A model generated the notes under the pieces. It saw only the letters and a program-made list of their open reading frames with translations, ran no database searches and had not been told where the DNA came from. 64,000 nt of DNA from Littorina saxatilis (taxonomy: Eukaryota; Mollusca; Gastropoda; Littorinimorpha; Littorinidae): positions 21,952,666-22,016,665 of the forward strand of contig NC_090250.1 of NCBI RefSeq assembly GCF_037325665.1, given 5' to 3'. Both the position numbers and the translations under genes were made by a program. This document shows, piece after piece, positions 15,200-29,778 of the stretch; the first letter of the stretch is position 1, and each line of letters opens with the position of its first letter.

Positions 15200-18100
15200 T
15201 CAGTCGTCCTGCAAACAAAAGTGATAATCTTGATGTTATAAACTTGTTTTGATGATTTCAATACAGAAAAGTTAAAGTATAGGTGAGACAAAATTTAGAC
15301 AGGTAAGCAGGTTGACTCTGGCTAGCCAGATTGTATATTATATTCAGGTACATAAACACACAAACAGTAAGAAGAAAATATATGGGGATAGGTTCCTTAC
15401 CCTCCTTCATTGACTGAGGTTATGCAGACAGAGACACATACACACAGACACACCCACTGACACACACACACACAGTCAGAAGAAAAGACAAAAAGAATTA
15501 TTAGATATCCCTTACTCTCTTTCATCAACAGAATTAGATTAAACACACACACACACACACACACATACACACACACACACACCCCAACATACACATACAT
15601 GTACACACACTCACCCCCCCCCAGAACACACAAACACATCAAACAGAAAAACAATCACACAATCAAACTGACCCATTCATCATCCTCCACCCCTTCGGTC
15701 AGGTCCTGAGGCATCGGTTCAGAGGACAGTTCCAGCTTTCCCACCATGGCAGACATCAGCTGCGCCAGACAAAAACATCAACATTAACTCGTTTTCTTTA
15801 AGCCAGAAAAACTGCTTTCAGCCTGAGACTACAGTGGAACTTGCGTTTTAAGACCTCCAAAAATATGAGAAAATCAGCTTTTAACAAGTCGCGTAAGGCG
15901 AAATTACTACATTTAGTCAAGCTGTCGAACTCACGGGATGAAACTGAACGCACTGTATTTTTTCACAAAGACAGTACAGCTTCGTCAATCCCCGCGTGAA
16001 GGAAATCGCTCACCTCCCACGTGCAAAACGTAGTGATATTGACACGCCAGATTAGCGCGGTAGCGTATTGTGCTTTTCTGTATTCTTGTTAACTTTCTGA
16101 GCTTGTTTTGAATACAACCTATCATATCTATATGTTTTTGGAATCAGAAAATGATAAAGAATAAGATGAAATCATTTTTGGATTGATTTCTTACATTTTA
16201 ATCGTATAGTAAGATTAATTAATCTATTTTCGTTAATTGTGATCACATTTTAAGAGTAAACATGACATATGTATATATTTTTAGATTCAGAATGTGATGA
16301 AGAATACGATGCAATCAATTTTAAATCTGTTTGCGAAAAATCGATTTTAATGACAACTTTAATGAGCAAACTAATTAATTAATTTTTAAGCCTTCAAGCT
16401 GAAATGCAATACCAAAGTCCGGGCTTCGTCGAAGATTACTTGACCAAAATTTAAACCAATTTGGTTGAAAAATGAGAGCGTGACAGTGCCGCCTCAACTT
16501 TCACGAAAAGCCGGATATGACGTCATCAAAGACATTTATCAAAAAAATGAAAAAAACGTCTGGAGATACCATACTCAGGATCTCTCATGTCAAGTTTCAT
16601 GAAGATCGGTCCAGTAGTTTTCTCTGAATCGCTCTACACACACAGACACCACGACCCTCATCTCGATTCCCCCCTCTACGTTAAAACATTTAGTCAAAAC
16701 TTGACTAAATGTAAAAAGGAGAGATTCTTAAAATGGGGGAATATTTACAAAGGCTTGTGACCAGAAAGTCTGAGAAAAGAGGGGCTTAAAAGGGAGGGAG
16801 TCTTAAATTGGGGGGGGGGGGGGGGGGGGTCTGAAAAGGGGGGTTCTACTATATTCAATGCTTGCTAAGCTTATATCCTCACTGTAACAAAACAAAGATT
16901 ATTCCTCAAATTCGTCCAAACCATAGGTACAATTATGAAAACGCTTTCTTAATAAGGTCGGTTTTTATTGTCAACTGGCAGAGGTTTTGAAGGTGGTTTG
17001 TTTTATTTACTTTTTTTAAAATTTTTAATACATGCTGGACATATCCCACTCTCATAAAGTTAAGGTTATGCATCAAATTCCTTCCATTCATACAATTACA
17101 TTTAAAAGACAAATGAATAAATAACAAAATCTGTTTTTGTTGTTTTCAACAGTTCTCTACACACCCTAGGATTATCATACTAAGAGAAAATTCAAGGTCG
17201 CTCACAAATTCTTTATCACCCTATTTTCTAACCCCATTGTAATCTCATCTGGGATGACGCTGAGTGATGTAGAATGGTAATTAAAGCGTTAAACATGCTG
17301 AAGAGCATCTTACCTCATCCTTTTTCATCTCGTCAGTCTTGTATGTATCTACGCTGAAGCTGTCATATTTCTTGGGCTTGGGTGCTTCCACTGGTGCCTC
17401 ACTCACTGCAGAAAAAAAAGAATGAAAACATACTTTGTCACACAGACATCACAGTTTAGTATGTACACAAACATTATGTCATAAGGAGAGGTTACTGTTA
17501 AAAACTGAAGCTGGACTTTTTTATGTAAATAGTTTCCATTATGCATCTCATTATAGTTTATACATGTAGAAGAAATGAAGTACTGTAACCTTATCCAGAT
17601 CTTTTACCTTCCTCAGGTTAAAAAAAAGAAGAAGAAAAAAGAAGAAGAAGAATCAACTCCCCTGATCTTCAACTCAGGCTATTAACATAAGAAAAATGTA
17701 TCCAGCAAAATATTAAATTACATATCTTATCCCAACTCACATATAGCAATTTACTTCAGTTTAGTGCTAGAACACTGTACTACGCATCACCTTGGTAACA
17801 AGGGAGGCAACTCTAAAAAAAAAACCGACCCTGACCTATAGACAGGACACAGGCCAGACCGAGGCTGCCTTCCTACTTGCGCGCACATACAAGATATACA
17901 GATTTCATAATTCACGAATACACAATCCTGCAAAAAACACACAGCACAAAAACTGAACATTAAAATACATGTACTACAAGACATACACAGCTTCATGTCA
18001 GGGGGACGCAGACTGACGTATTTAGGATTGGTGTCTTGACCACTTAGCCACTGCTGTGCTGTCAAAGCAGGCTCCCATGTTACAAGTGTGTCAGGGAACA

Positions 18101-18265
18101 GGTCATCTTGGAAATACTCCGTCTGGAATAGAAACAACCACACAATCATCACAGAAGGAATACAATACAACTGTCCATATTTCCTAATAACTTGCTGTTT
18201 AGATGAAATCAGATCCTTATTAATGAATATACCTCAACAATGAAGCAGACCCAGGCATAAAAGCA

Positions 18266-18313
<48 letters not shown>

Positions 18314-18355
18314 TATGTGTGTGTATTTGTGTGTGTATGTGTTTGTATGTGTGTG

Positions 18356-18402
<47 letters not shown>

Positions 18403-21400
18403 GTGTGACAGTGTGTGTGTGTGCCGTGCATGTGCATGCATGTGTGTTTTTGTGCGTTTCATTTTTAAACTTCACTCTGATCATCATCAAAGGAACAGAC
18501 CCTGTAATCACCGCTAGTTTCTAGTTCTTGGTCCCCTCCAAGTATTTATATGTACAGCAAAATCAATAAAAACACGAAAAGCAGACAGACAGACAGACAG
18601 ACAGACACAGACAGACGGACAGACAGACAAGACAGACAGACAAGACAGACAGACAGATATAAAAACAGAGACAGACAGATATAAAGACAGACAGACAATA
18701 AGACAAGACAAGACAGATAGTTATAAAACAGACAGACAGACAGATATACAGACAGATATACAGACATATCCCACAGAAAAAGTCATATCTCACCCTGACT
18801 CTAGGCACAGTGAAAGACACAGGCTCTATAGAGTTCTTGGTCAGCCTCCAGGCTTTGGCCACCTCCACATTCTTGACGTCCAGTACGTTGCGCGGTAGGA
18901 ACGACAGCCCCTGTTGCAGCGACTGCAGGTTGATGGTTGTGTTGCCGAACAGGTGAGGGGGGTCCTCTGACACCTCGTAGTTGTGAGCCGTACGTTCACC
19001 CTGTTTTCAAAATCAAAATGTCGAAAATATGTTGTGCGAAACTTTTGAAAAATACCCGTTCTGTTCTTCGGACTGTGTGATAGTCAAATGATAATTAATT
19101 GCATCAGTTTTCTTTTGATGTAGCTGAATGATTGCTTTTGAAACAGCAATGGTAGAAGCTAAACAAAATTTAAAATTCTGAAGAAAAAAAATGCTTTGAA
19201 GAATTCTTATTGGTAAGCCATAAAGTCTAAACAGCGCTCATATTCTTAATTTTAATTCACTTTACAGGCAAAGGTGTTACCTAGTATAACAACCTGCCCA
19301 AATCTTAATGTTACTCTTTTTTCTTTCGGGTCTTTACAGAAAATTACAAAACCCTCAAACATAACAGAATATCACCCTGCAGAAGAAGAAAAAAAAATCA
19401 ATAAAAAAATGTAACTCAATTAATACTACAAAATTGATTTAGAACCTAAAGGCCTTCCTTAGAAAGAGACTTCGCAAAATCTTTTTACGGAAAATTCAGT
19501 GCCAAAGCTTCGTGCAGCGAGCTTCGTGAAGTAGACTTTGCGAAGTTGGTTTTGACCAATTATAATAATATAATATAATAATACCAGACGAAGAAGAAGA
19601 AATATGTTACATCATTTCAACTGAGAGAACAGAAAAAAAGTGTTCTAGAACCTTACCCTGCAGACGAAGAAGAAGAAATATGTTACAAGAACAGAAATCA
19701 AGTGTTGGAGAACAAAATTACCCTGCAAAAGAGGTAGATGGTGCTGCTGTCAGGGTCGTGGAAGGGGATGAGGATGGAGGGAGACTTGTGGAAATCCTCC
19801 ACGCTCTGTCGCTCCAGTGTGTCCGACTTGTACACGCTCAGCTGCTGTCCAACTGACGAGCTGTGGGAAGAAAAGAAGGTGTAAAAATAGATTAACATTA
19901 AGTCTGTGTTCCGGGTCAGCTCTTGGAAGCTGGCATTGCCTCAACATCTATTTTTTCTATTATTTTCACAGATTTTGCTTTCATCTGCTTGTTTGGTTCA
20001 TTGTTAACTCATGCCTTTATGAACTAGCAAGCACAAAAGAAAGACAAAAAGGATAGCTTTCTGTTCACAGTTCACAGCAACAAAAAGGATAGCTTTCTGT
20101 TCACAGTTCACAACAACAAAAAGGATAGCTTTCTATTCACCGTTCACAACAACAAAAAGGATAGCTTTCTGTTCACCGTTCACAACAACAAAAAGGATAG
20201 CTTTCTGTTCACCGTTCACAACAACAAAAAGGATAGCTTTCTGTTCACAGTTCACAACAACAAAAAGGATAGCTTTCTGTTCACCGTTCACAACAACAAA
20301 AAGGATAGCTTTCTGTTCACCGTTCACAACAACAAAAAGGATAGCTTTCTGTTCACCGTTCACAACAACAAAAAGGATAGCTTTCTGTTCACCGTTCACA
20401 ACAACAAAAAGGATAGCTTTCTGTTCACAGTTCACAACAACAAAAAGGATAGCTTTCTGTTCACAGTTCACAGCAACAAAAAGGATAGCTTTCTGTTTAC
20501 AGTTCACAGCAACAAAAAGGATAGCTTTCTGTTCACAGTTCACAGCAACAAAAAGGATAGCTTTCTGTTCACTGTTCACAGCAACAAAAAGGATAGCTTT
20601 CTGTTCACCGTTCACAACAACAAAAAGGATAGCTTTCTGTTCACCGTTCACAGCAACAAAAAGGATAGCTTTCTGTTCACCGTTCACAGCAACAAAAAGG
20701 ATAGCTTTCTGTTCACAGTTCACAGCAACAAAAAGGATAGCTTTCTGTTCACCGTTCACAGTAACAACAAGTCGCGTAAGGCGAAAATACAATATTTAGT
20801 CAAGTAGCTGTCGAACTCACAGAATGAAACTGAACGCAATGCCATTTTACTCGTAGCATCGTCAGGCCACCGCTCATGGCAAAGGCAGTGAAATTGACAA
20901 GAAGAGCGGGGTAGTAGTTGCGCTAAGAAGGATAGCACGCTTTTCTGTACCTCTCTTTGTTTTAACTTTCTGAGCGTGTTTTTAATCCAAACATATCATA
21001 TCTATATGTTTTTGCAATCAGGAACCGACAAGGAATAAGATGAAAGTGTTTTTAAATTGATTTGGACAATTTAATTTTGATAATAATTTTTATATATTTA
21101 ATTTTCAGAGCTTGTTTTTAATCCGAATATAACATATTTATATGTTTTTGGAATCAGCAAATGATGGAAAATAAGATAAACGTAAATTTGGAGCGATTTA
21201 TAAATTTTTATTTTTTTTTACAATTTTCCGATTTTTAATGACCAAAGTCATTAATTAATTTTTATGCCACCAAGCTGAAATGCAATACCAAACCCCGGGC
21301 TTTGTCGAAGATTACTTGACCAAAATTTGAACCAATTTGGTTGAAAAATGAGGGCGTGACAGTGCCGCCTCAACTTTCACGAAAAGCCGGATATGACGTC

Positions 21401-21524
21401 ATCAAAGACATTTATCAAAAAAATGAAAAAAACGTTCGGGGATTTCATACCCAGGAACTCTCATCTCAAATTTCATAAAGATCGGTCCAGTAGTTTAGTC
21501 TGAATCGCTCTACACACACACACA

Positions 21525-21573
<49 letters not shown>

Positions 21574-24500
21574 CACGACCCTCGTCTCGATTCCCCCCTC
21601 TACGTTAAAATATTTAGTCAAAACTTGACTAAATATAAAAAGGATAGCTTTCTGTTCACCGTTCACAACAACAAAATGGATAGCTTTCTGTTCACAGTTC
21701 ACAGCAACAAAAAGGATAGCTTTCTGTTCACCGTTCACAACAACAAAAAGGATAGCTTTCTGTTCACCGTTCACAGCAACAAAAAGGATAGCTTTCTGTT
21801 CACCGTTCACAACAAAAAGGATAGCTTTCTGTTCACCGTTCACAGCAACAAAAAGGATAGCTTTCTGTTCACCGTTCACAACAACAAAAAGGATAGCTTT
21901 CTGTTCACCGTTCACAGCAACAAAAAGGATAGCTTTCTGTTCACCGTTTACAACAACAAAAAGGATAGCTTTCTGTTCACCGTTCACAACAACAAAAAGG
22001 ATAGCTTTCTGTTCACCGTTCACAACAACAAAAAAGATAGCTTTCTGTTCATAGTTCACAGCAACAAAAAGGATAGCTTTCCGTTCACCGTTCACAACAA
22101 CAAAAAGGATAGCTTTCTGTTCACCGTTCACAACAACAAAAAGGATAGCTTTCTGTTCACAGTTCACAGCAACAAAAAGGATAGCTTTCTGTTCACAGTT
22201 CACAACAACAAAAAGGATAGCTTTCTGTTCACCGCTCACAGCAACAAAAAGGATAGCTTTCTGTTCACCGTTCACAACAACAAAAAGGATAGCTTTCTGT
22301 TCACAGTTCACAGCAACAAAAAGGATAGCTTTCTGTTCACCGTTCACAACAACAACAAGTCGCGTAAGGCGAAAATACAATATTTAGTCAAGTAGCTGTC
22401 GAACTCACAGAATGAAACTGAACGCAATGCAACGCAGCAAGACCGTATACTCGTGGTCCACCGCTCACGGCATAGGCAGTGAAATTGACAAGAAGAGCGG
22501 GGCAGTGGTTACGCTATGCTGCATAGCACGCTTTTCTGTACCTCTCTTCGTTTTAACTTTCTGAGCGTGTTTTTAATCCAAACATATCATATCTATATAT
22601 TTTTGGAATCAGGAACCGACAAGGAATAAGATGAAAGTGTTTTTAAATTGATTTCGAAAAAAAAAATTTGATAATAATTTTCATATATTTAATTTTCAGA
22701 GCTTGTTTTTAATCCGAATATAACATATTTATATGTTTTTGGAATCAGCAAATGATGGAGAATAAAATAAACGTAAATTTGGATCGTTTTATAAATTTTT
22801 TTTTTTTTTTACAATTTTCAGATTTTTAATGACCAAAGTCATTAATTAATTTTTAAGCCACCAAGCTGAAATGCAATACCGAACCCCGGGCTTCGTCGAA
22901 GATTACTTGACCAAATTTTCAACCAATTTGGTTGAAAAATGAGGGCGTGACAGTGCCGCCTCAACTTTCACGAAAAGCCGGATATGACGTCATCAAAGAC
23001 ATTTATCAAAAAAATGAAAAAAACGTTCGGGGATTTCATACCCAGGAACTCTCATGTCAAATTTCATAAAGATCGGTCCAGTAGTTTAGTCTGAATCGCT
23101 CTACACACACACACACACAGACACACACACAGACACACGCACATACACCACGACCCTCGTTTCGATTCCCCCTCGATGTTAAAATATTTAGTCAAAACTT
23201 GACTAAATATAAAAAGGATAGCTTTCTGTTCACAGTTCACAGCAACAAAAAGGATAGCTTTCTGTTCACAGTTCACAGCAACAAAAAGGATAGCTTTCTG
23301 TTCACCGTTCACAACAACAAAAAGGATAGCTTTCTGTTCACCGTTCACAACAACAACAAGAAGGGCAAAGCCCATACGACTCACATGCTTGACCTTGACC
23401 TTTACATGACCTTGACCTTCAGGGTCAAGGTCAAATAACTAAACCTAGCAATGACATCATACACTAAGAACTGCTTTACACATTTTTCCTACCAATATAC
23501 ATGTGACCTTGACCCAAGGTCAAGGTCATCCAAGCTCATGCAACACAAAGCTGTTAATTCAAGACATAGGAAGTACAATGGTGCTTATTGGCTCTTTCTA
23601 CCATGAGATATGGTCACTTTTAGTGGTTCACTACCTTATTTTGGTCACATTTCATAAGGGTCAAAGTGACCTTGACCTTGATCATATGTGACCAAATGTG
23701 TCTCATGATGAAAGCATAACATGTGCCCCACATAATTTATAAGTTTGAAACAGTTATCTTCCATAGTTCAGGGTCAAGGTCACTTCAAAATATCTATACA
23801 ATCCAACTTTAAAGGACCCTTGCGACCTTGACCTTGAAGCAAGGTCAACCAAACTGGTGTCCAAAGATAGGGCTTACATTGCCCTGTATAGCATACATAG
23901 CTAAGGTTGCCATTCTCGATAACCTCAGAAAAAAATGCGAAAATGTGAAAAATGGTCGTTTTAAAAACAACAATTACGGCCCCTGTGACCTTGAACTTGA
24001 AGTGAGGTCAAGTTGCCGCACATGTTTTTTGAGATCTTGTAACCATACACCATCAGGCCACATCAGGTGTTGATAGACTTAATAGTGTCCAAGAAATATC
24101 CAACGTTAAAGTTTTTCGGACGGACGGACGGACGGACGGACGGACGGACGGACGGACGGACGGACGGACGGACGGACGGACGGACGGACGGACGGACGAC
24201 TCGGGTGAGTACATAGACTCACTTTTGCTTCGCATGTGAGTCAAAAAGGATAGCTTTCTGTTTACAGATCACATACACAAACAATAACTTTCTGTTCACA
24301 GTTCACTTAGATAGAAAGGATAGCTTTCTGTTCACAAAGACACAAACAATATCCTTCTGTTTACAGTTCACAAAGACACAAACAATATCCTTCTGTTTAC
24401 AGTTCACAAAGACACAAACAATATCCTTCTGTTTACAGTTCACACAGACAAAAATAATATCTTTCAGTTCACATGGACAAAAAAAGGCAGCTTTCTGTTC

Positions 24501-25925
24501 ACAGTTCACTTGCTTACAACACTCCTATGTAACATGAGATCTAAGCTTACTTTTCAAAACCGGATGTAACCAGGTACTTGCCGCCAAGAACCCACACAAC
24601 TCTGGCACCCCTTGTTCCCTCGGGTCCTTTTCCTTCCTGCAACACGTACACTGTGCATCATCAGTACATCTCTGTTTGCGTTCACCTCAAATTTCCTTTA
24701 TTTTACAAAATGCAGGGATGGGGGGGGAGGGGGGGGGAAGAATTGCTGATTGGTTGGTCCTACCAGTTTTTATTGCATCTGGCATAAGAAGGATGCCTCA
24801 CTGCACTTTCTGTGACACTGCATGCAACACATACACTGCGCATAATCAGCACACCTATGTTTACGTTCACCTCAATTATTCTTTATTTTACATTTTTTCA
24901 TGTGAAAATACAGTGAAATAATTGGTCCCACAGCAGAACCCCACTTTTAAGACCTAAAACAAACGAGAGAAAAAAGTCAGGTCTTAAAGAAGAGGGGGTC
25001 TTAAAATGGGGGTAATTTACAGATGTTATCAACAGAACATCTGAAAAAGCAAGGTCTTAAAAAGGAGGAAATCTTAAATTCGGGGGTCTTAAATGGGGCG
25101 TTCCAGATCCACTGTATCTGTTTTGATTGCATCCGGCGTAAAGAGGGGGTCCCACCTGTGACACTGTATGAAATTCTGTAACCTTGACATGAAATAAGTC
25201 GCGTAAGGCGAAATTACTACATTTAGTCAAGCTGTCGAACTCACAGAATAAAACTGAACGCACTGCATTTTTTCACCAAGACCGCATACTCGTACTTTCG
25301 TCAGACCACCGCTCGTGGCAAAGGCAGTGAAATCGACAAGCCAGAATAGTGCGGTAATGGTCGCGCCGAGCGGGATAGCACGTTTTTCTGTACCTCTCTT
25401 TGTTTTAACTTTCTGAGCGTGTTTTTAATCCAAACATATCATCATATCTGTATGTTTTTGGAATCAGGAACCGACAAGGAATAAGATGAAAGTGTTTTTA
25501 AATCGATTTCGGACATTTTATTTTAATCATAATTTTTATATTTTATTTTTCAGAGCTTGTTTTTAATCCGAATATAACATATTTATAGGTTTTTGAAATC
25601 AGAAAATGATGAAGAATAAGATGAACGTACTTTTGGATGGTTCATATTTTTAATGACCAAAGTCATAAATTAATTTTTAAGCCTCCAAGCTGAAATGCAA
25701 TACCATGGTCCGGCCTTCGTCGAAGATCGCTTGGCCAAAATTTCAATCAATTTTATTGAAAAATGAGGGTGTGACAGTACCGCCTCAACTTTTACAAAAA
25801 GCCGGATATGACGTCATCAAAGACATTTATCAAAAAAATGAAAAAAACGTCTGGGGATATCATACCCAGGAACTCTCATGTAAAATTTCATAAAGATTGG
25901 TCCAGTAGTTTACTCTGAATCGCTC

Positions 25926-25960
<35 letters not shown>

Positions 25961-28900
25961 CCCACGACCCTCGTCTCGATTCCCCCTCTATGTTAAAATA
26001 TTACGTCAAAACTTGACTAAATGCAAAAAACAGGTTTTATTTATAAAATCACAATCATCCTTGACTAGGGCAACATAACAAGTACATTGGCTTTCATTGA
26101 CAGATTCTGTAGATATTAAAGTCTCGTAAACTGTGAAACTCCTACAGGATGAAAGTCTCTTGTTCATTTCAATGCTTGTTCTTCTCTCAGGTGCCAGGAG
26201 ATAGGTTCTGCATACGTCTTACTCATTCTTGTTGTGCATTGTACAGCGCTTACATCTCTTTGTTTCCCAGACCATAACCTCTTCTTCTTCTTCTTCAGCG
26301 TTCCAGAAATTCTGGTGACGTGTGAGCTCGTTTGCCCATTTGGGTTCCCCACACTATACTCTGAGAGCATAGTCAGCTTCACTCCGCTTTCGTTGGGTAG
26401 GCATGCTGTGTACTTTCGTGTTTCCATAACCCACCGAACTCCGACATGGATTACAGAATCTTTTCCGTGCGCACTTGGTCTTGTGCTTGCGTGTACACAC
26501 GAAGGGGGTTAAGTCACTAAACAGGTCTGCACATAAGTTGACCTGGGAGATCGGAAAAATCTCCACTCTCAACCCACCAGGCGGCAACGACCGGGATTCG
26601 AACTCACGACCTCCCGATTAGGAGGCCGACGTCTTACCACTGCGCCACTTCGCCCGTCGACCATAACCTCTGATTTACCACTAACTTGACTAACATGATT
26701 TTATTGTAACACCTTTCAGATAAAATGACTTACCTTGATAGGTTCTGTAGACTTGCGAGGCTCATACACTCTGATTTTTCCATCTTTGCAGACAGTCGCA
26801 CACAGTTTGCTGCATGGGCTCCAGGCTAAACTGAACACCTGCAAAAAACAGTCAGATCACAGGTGTTATAACTATCTTAATGGTGTTTGTAAAATACAAT
26901 ACAGTGTAATGTCAAACTGCTATTTTGATCACGGTTCCATATGATACAAGTGTTTGTGATAAAATATTATCAACTACTTAGAGCATTTTAACTTCTAAAC
27001 AGATATCCTGCTATTTTGTCTTGCAAGATCAACATTTGTCACATGAAATTAACATGTTAAGGGGGGACAGGGTAGGCAAGCACTTTTTTATTTTATTTTG
27101 GAAACAGCTTGCTGCTTGTTTGATTTTTGCAAGCAGAATAACCTAATTAAGGGAAACCATTTTAAATTTTGAGTGAAAAGCAATTTTGGGGGGTTTTATT
27201 CACCAAAATGTGAGAAAAACGTTATAAAATGTGCTTTTTTTAAAATGTTGCAGTTTGTGAACCAGTGCATGTTTTGATCCAATTTTTGTTCTTTGCAGCA
27301 ATATGTGTGTGTTTAATAATTCTGTGTATCGAAAAGCATTTCTAAGCAATATATTATTTTAATTTAGCATTTTCAGTTACCGGTTCAGTTTTGATAAGAA
27401 AAATACATGAAATCCTAACTGTCAGACTCATAAAAACCCAACCAATGCACTGAACTCTTATTCCATACACAGAACTGATGCTGTACAACTCATAAACAAC
27501 ATATACAAAAACTGAACAAATCCATCAAGCCTTTCAAAAGTTGCAACATTTTAATTGTAGCGTTTTGTCTGAAAATTACATTCAGAGAAAACAGCATTTT
27601 AAAGATTTGAACCAGTACATAAAAAAACCAGTAGCACAGTGCACCCTGAATTCATATGATTTTATCAGAATGACCACTTTACTATGTAGGGAAAAGGATT
27701 TGACAATCAAATTATCAGGATTTTTTTTATATACATCATATGAAAACAGCCATCTTTGTTTGTACCGATATGAAAACATGAATCAGAACCAAACTGTCAG
27801 ACTCATAAAAACCCAACCAATGCACTTAACTCTTATTCCATACACAAAACTGACGCTTTACAAATCATAAACAACATAAACAAAAATGAAACAAATCCAT
27901 CAAGCCATTCAAAAGTTGCAACATTTTAATTACAGATGTTTGTCTGAAAATTACATTCAGAGAAAACAGCATTTGAAAGATTCCAACCAGTACCTCAAAC
28001 TAGTAGCACAGTGCAGCCTGAATTGATATGTTTTTATAAGAATAACCACTTTACTATGATGGGGAAATGATTTGACGATCAAATTATCCAGACTTTTTTT
28101 AAAAAATCATTTGAAAACTCATCTATGTTAGTGCAGATATGAATCAAAACGAAACTGTCGGACTCATAAAAACACAAGGAATCCACTGTATTCTTATTCC
28201 ATGCACAGAAATGGTGCTTCACAAATCATAAACAACATATACAAAATTGGAACAAATCCATCTTGCCATTCAAAAGTTACAACATTTTAATTACCACATT
28301 TTGTCTCAAATTACATGTAGAGAAAACAGCATGTAAAAGAGTCTCACTAGTACCCCGGTAAACTAGTACCACAGTAGAGCTTGAATTAATGGGGTGGGTT
28401 TTTTTTAACCAGAATAACACTTTAACTATGAAGGGGAAATGATTTGATAATCAAATTATCAGATTTTTTTGATTTAAAAAAAAATTATATGAAAACATTA
28501 AAAAAGTCAATTATCTGTGTTTGTGCTGATATGAAAATATTGATCAGAACCAAACTGTCAGACTCATAAAAACCCAACGGATGCACTGATTTCTTATTCC
28601 ATTGCATAGAAATGATGCTTCACAAATCATCAACAACATTACATAATTATATATACACAAATGGAACAAAGCTATCAAGCCATTCAAAAGTTGCAACATT
28701 TTAATTACAGTATTTCTGTGCTCAATCCTAACACTGCAGCAAATTTCTGTAAAGCTGAATGTCCCTTTCCATGTACCAACTTGGTCATACGCGGATTATT
28801 TAAAATGCAACTTTACCACCCGAAGCGTTGCAAACACCGGGAGAAGAGTAAACAACTGCAGACTTGAATGGACACTCATATGCACTCCAGATGCAGGGCC

Positions 28901-29745
28901 TGTGCAAATCCTTGGGCTGATGCATCACCTTCTTTCATAATCAGACTGCTATCAGACAAGCATTCAGTACAGGATATAAACCTTTCAGCAATAGATTGAG
29001 CTGATCAATGTTGACAAAAGCCCAACACATGTCAGCGGAGTGACGTTGCACAGTACCAGTATCCATATCTGCTTGTGATGGGTCAGAAGATGGCAAAGTA
29101 TCTGTATCTTCTTATGGTTGGTCAGAAGATGGCAAAGCTGATGTTTCTGCTGTGGAAGAGGGTAGTTCCGGTTTAGCAAACTTTTCCATCAGGTCAATCT
29201 TTCTCCTCGCTGCCACCACAGGAGGACTGGCTCTCCCCTTGCTCCAACCTAATAAATACACAAACACTGATTTAATATTTGATACAACTGTCCATGGTTT
29301 TTGTTTGTAATAAGCTGCAAATTTTAAGACTCAATATAAACGTCAACAAGTGCTTGTACTTTATTTTGCAAATGACCATGTTACACGGGGTGTACCTCAA
29401 CTTTTTGGCTAGGCTGGTAAATCAGAAATCCCAATCAGCCCCCAACCACTGAACCAGGCGGGTTTTCTTACAACCACCTCAGCGGCTCGTACCCACATAT
29501 GTCGGTTGACGAACACACACACACACACACAAAAGACATTCATTAATTGGCCCCTATCACAAAATGTACATGTCAAGTTTACTATGGGATTTGAGTAACC
29601 ACACAATCACATACACACAGGAACTAATACTGAAACTAGCTGAATTATTTTCTTTCTTTCTTTCTTTCTTTTCATATTTTTCTTTTAAAATTAATTTATT
29701 TCATCACACTTGCTATGTATTTGCTTGTTTCTTGTCTGTTGTCTG

Positions 29746-29778
<33 letters not shown>

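Noticed and set aside
20046-22355. Possible CRISPR array
   Set aside because: 36-bp direct repeats have no unique spacers and the DNA is an intron of an animal gene.
20133-23438. Long repetitive open frames (12-residue period) on both strands
   Set aside because: Produced by the 36-bp minisatellite; no start context, no codon bias, and frames run on into inserted elements.
24053-24244. Arg/Pro/Ser repeat frame (SVRP)n
   Set aside because: Translation of the GGAC tetranucleotide run.
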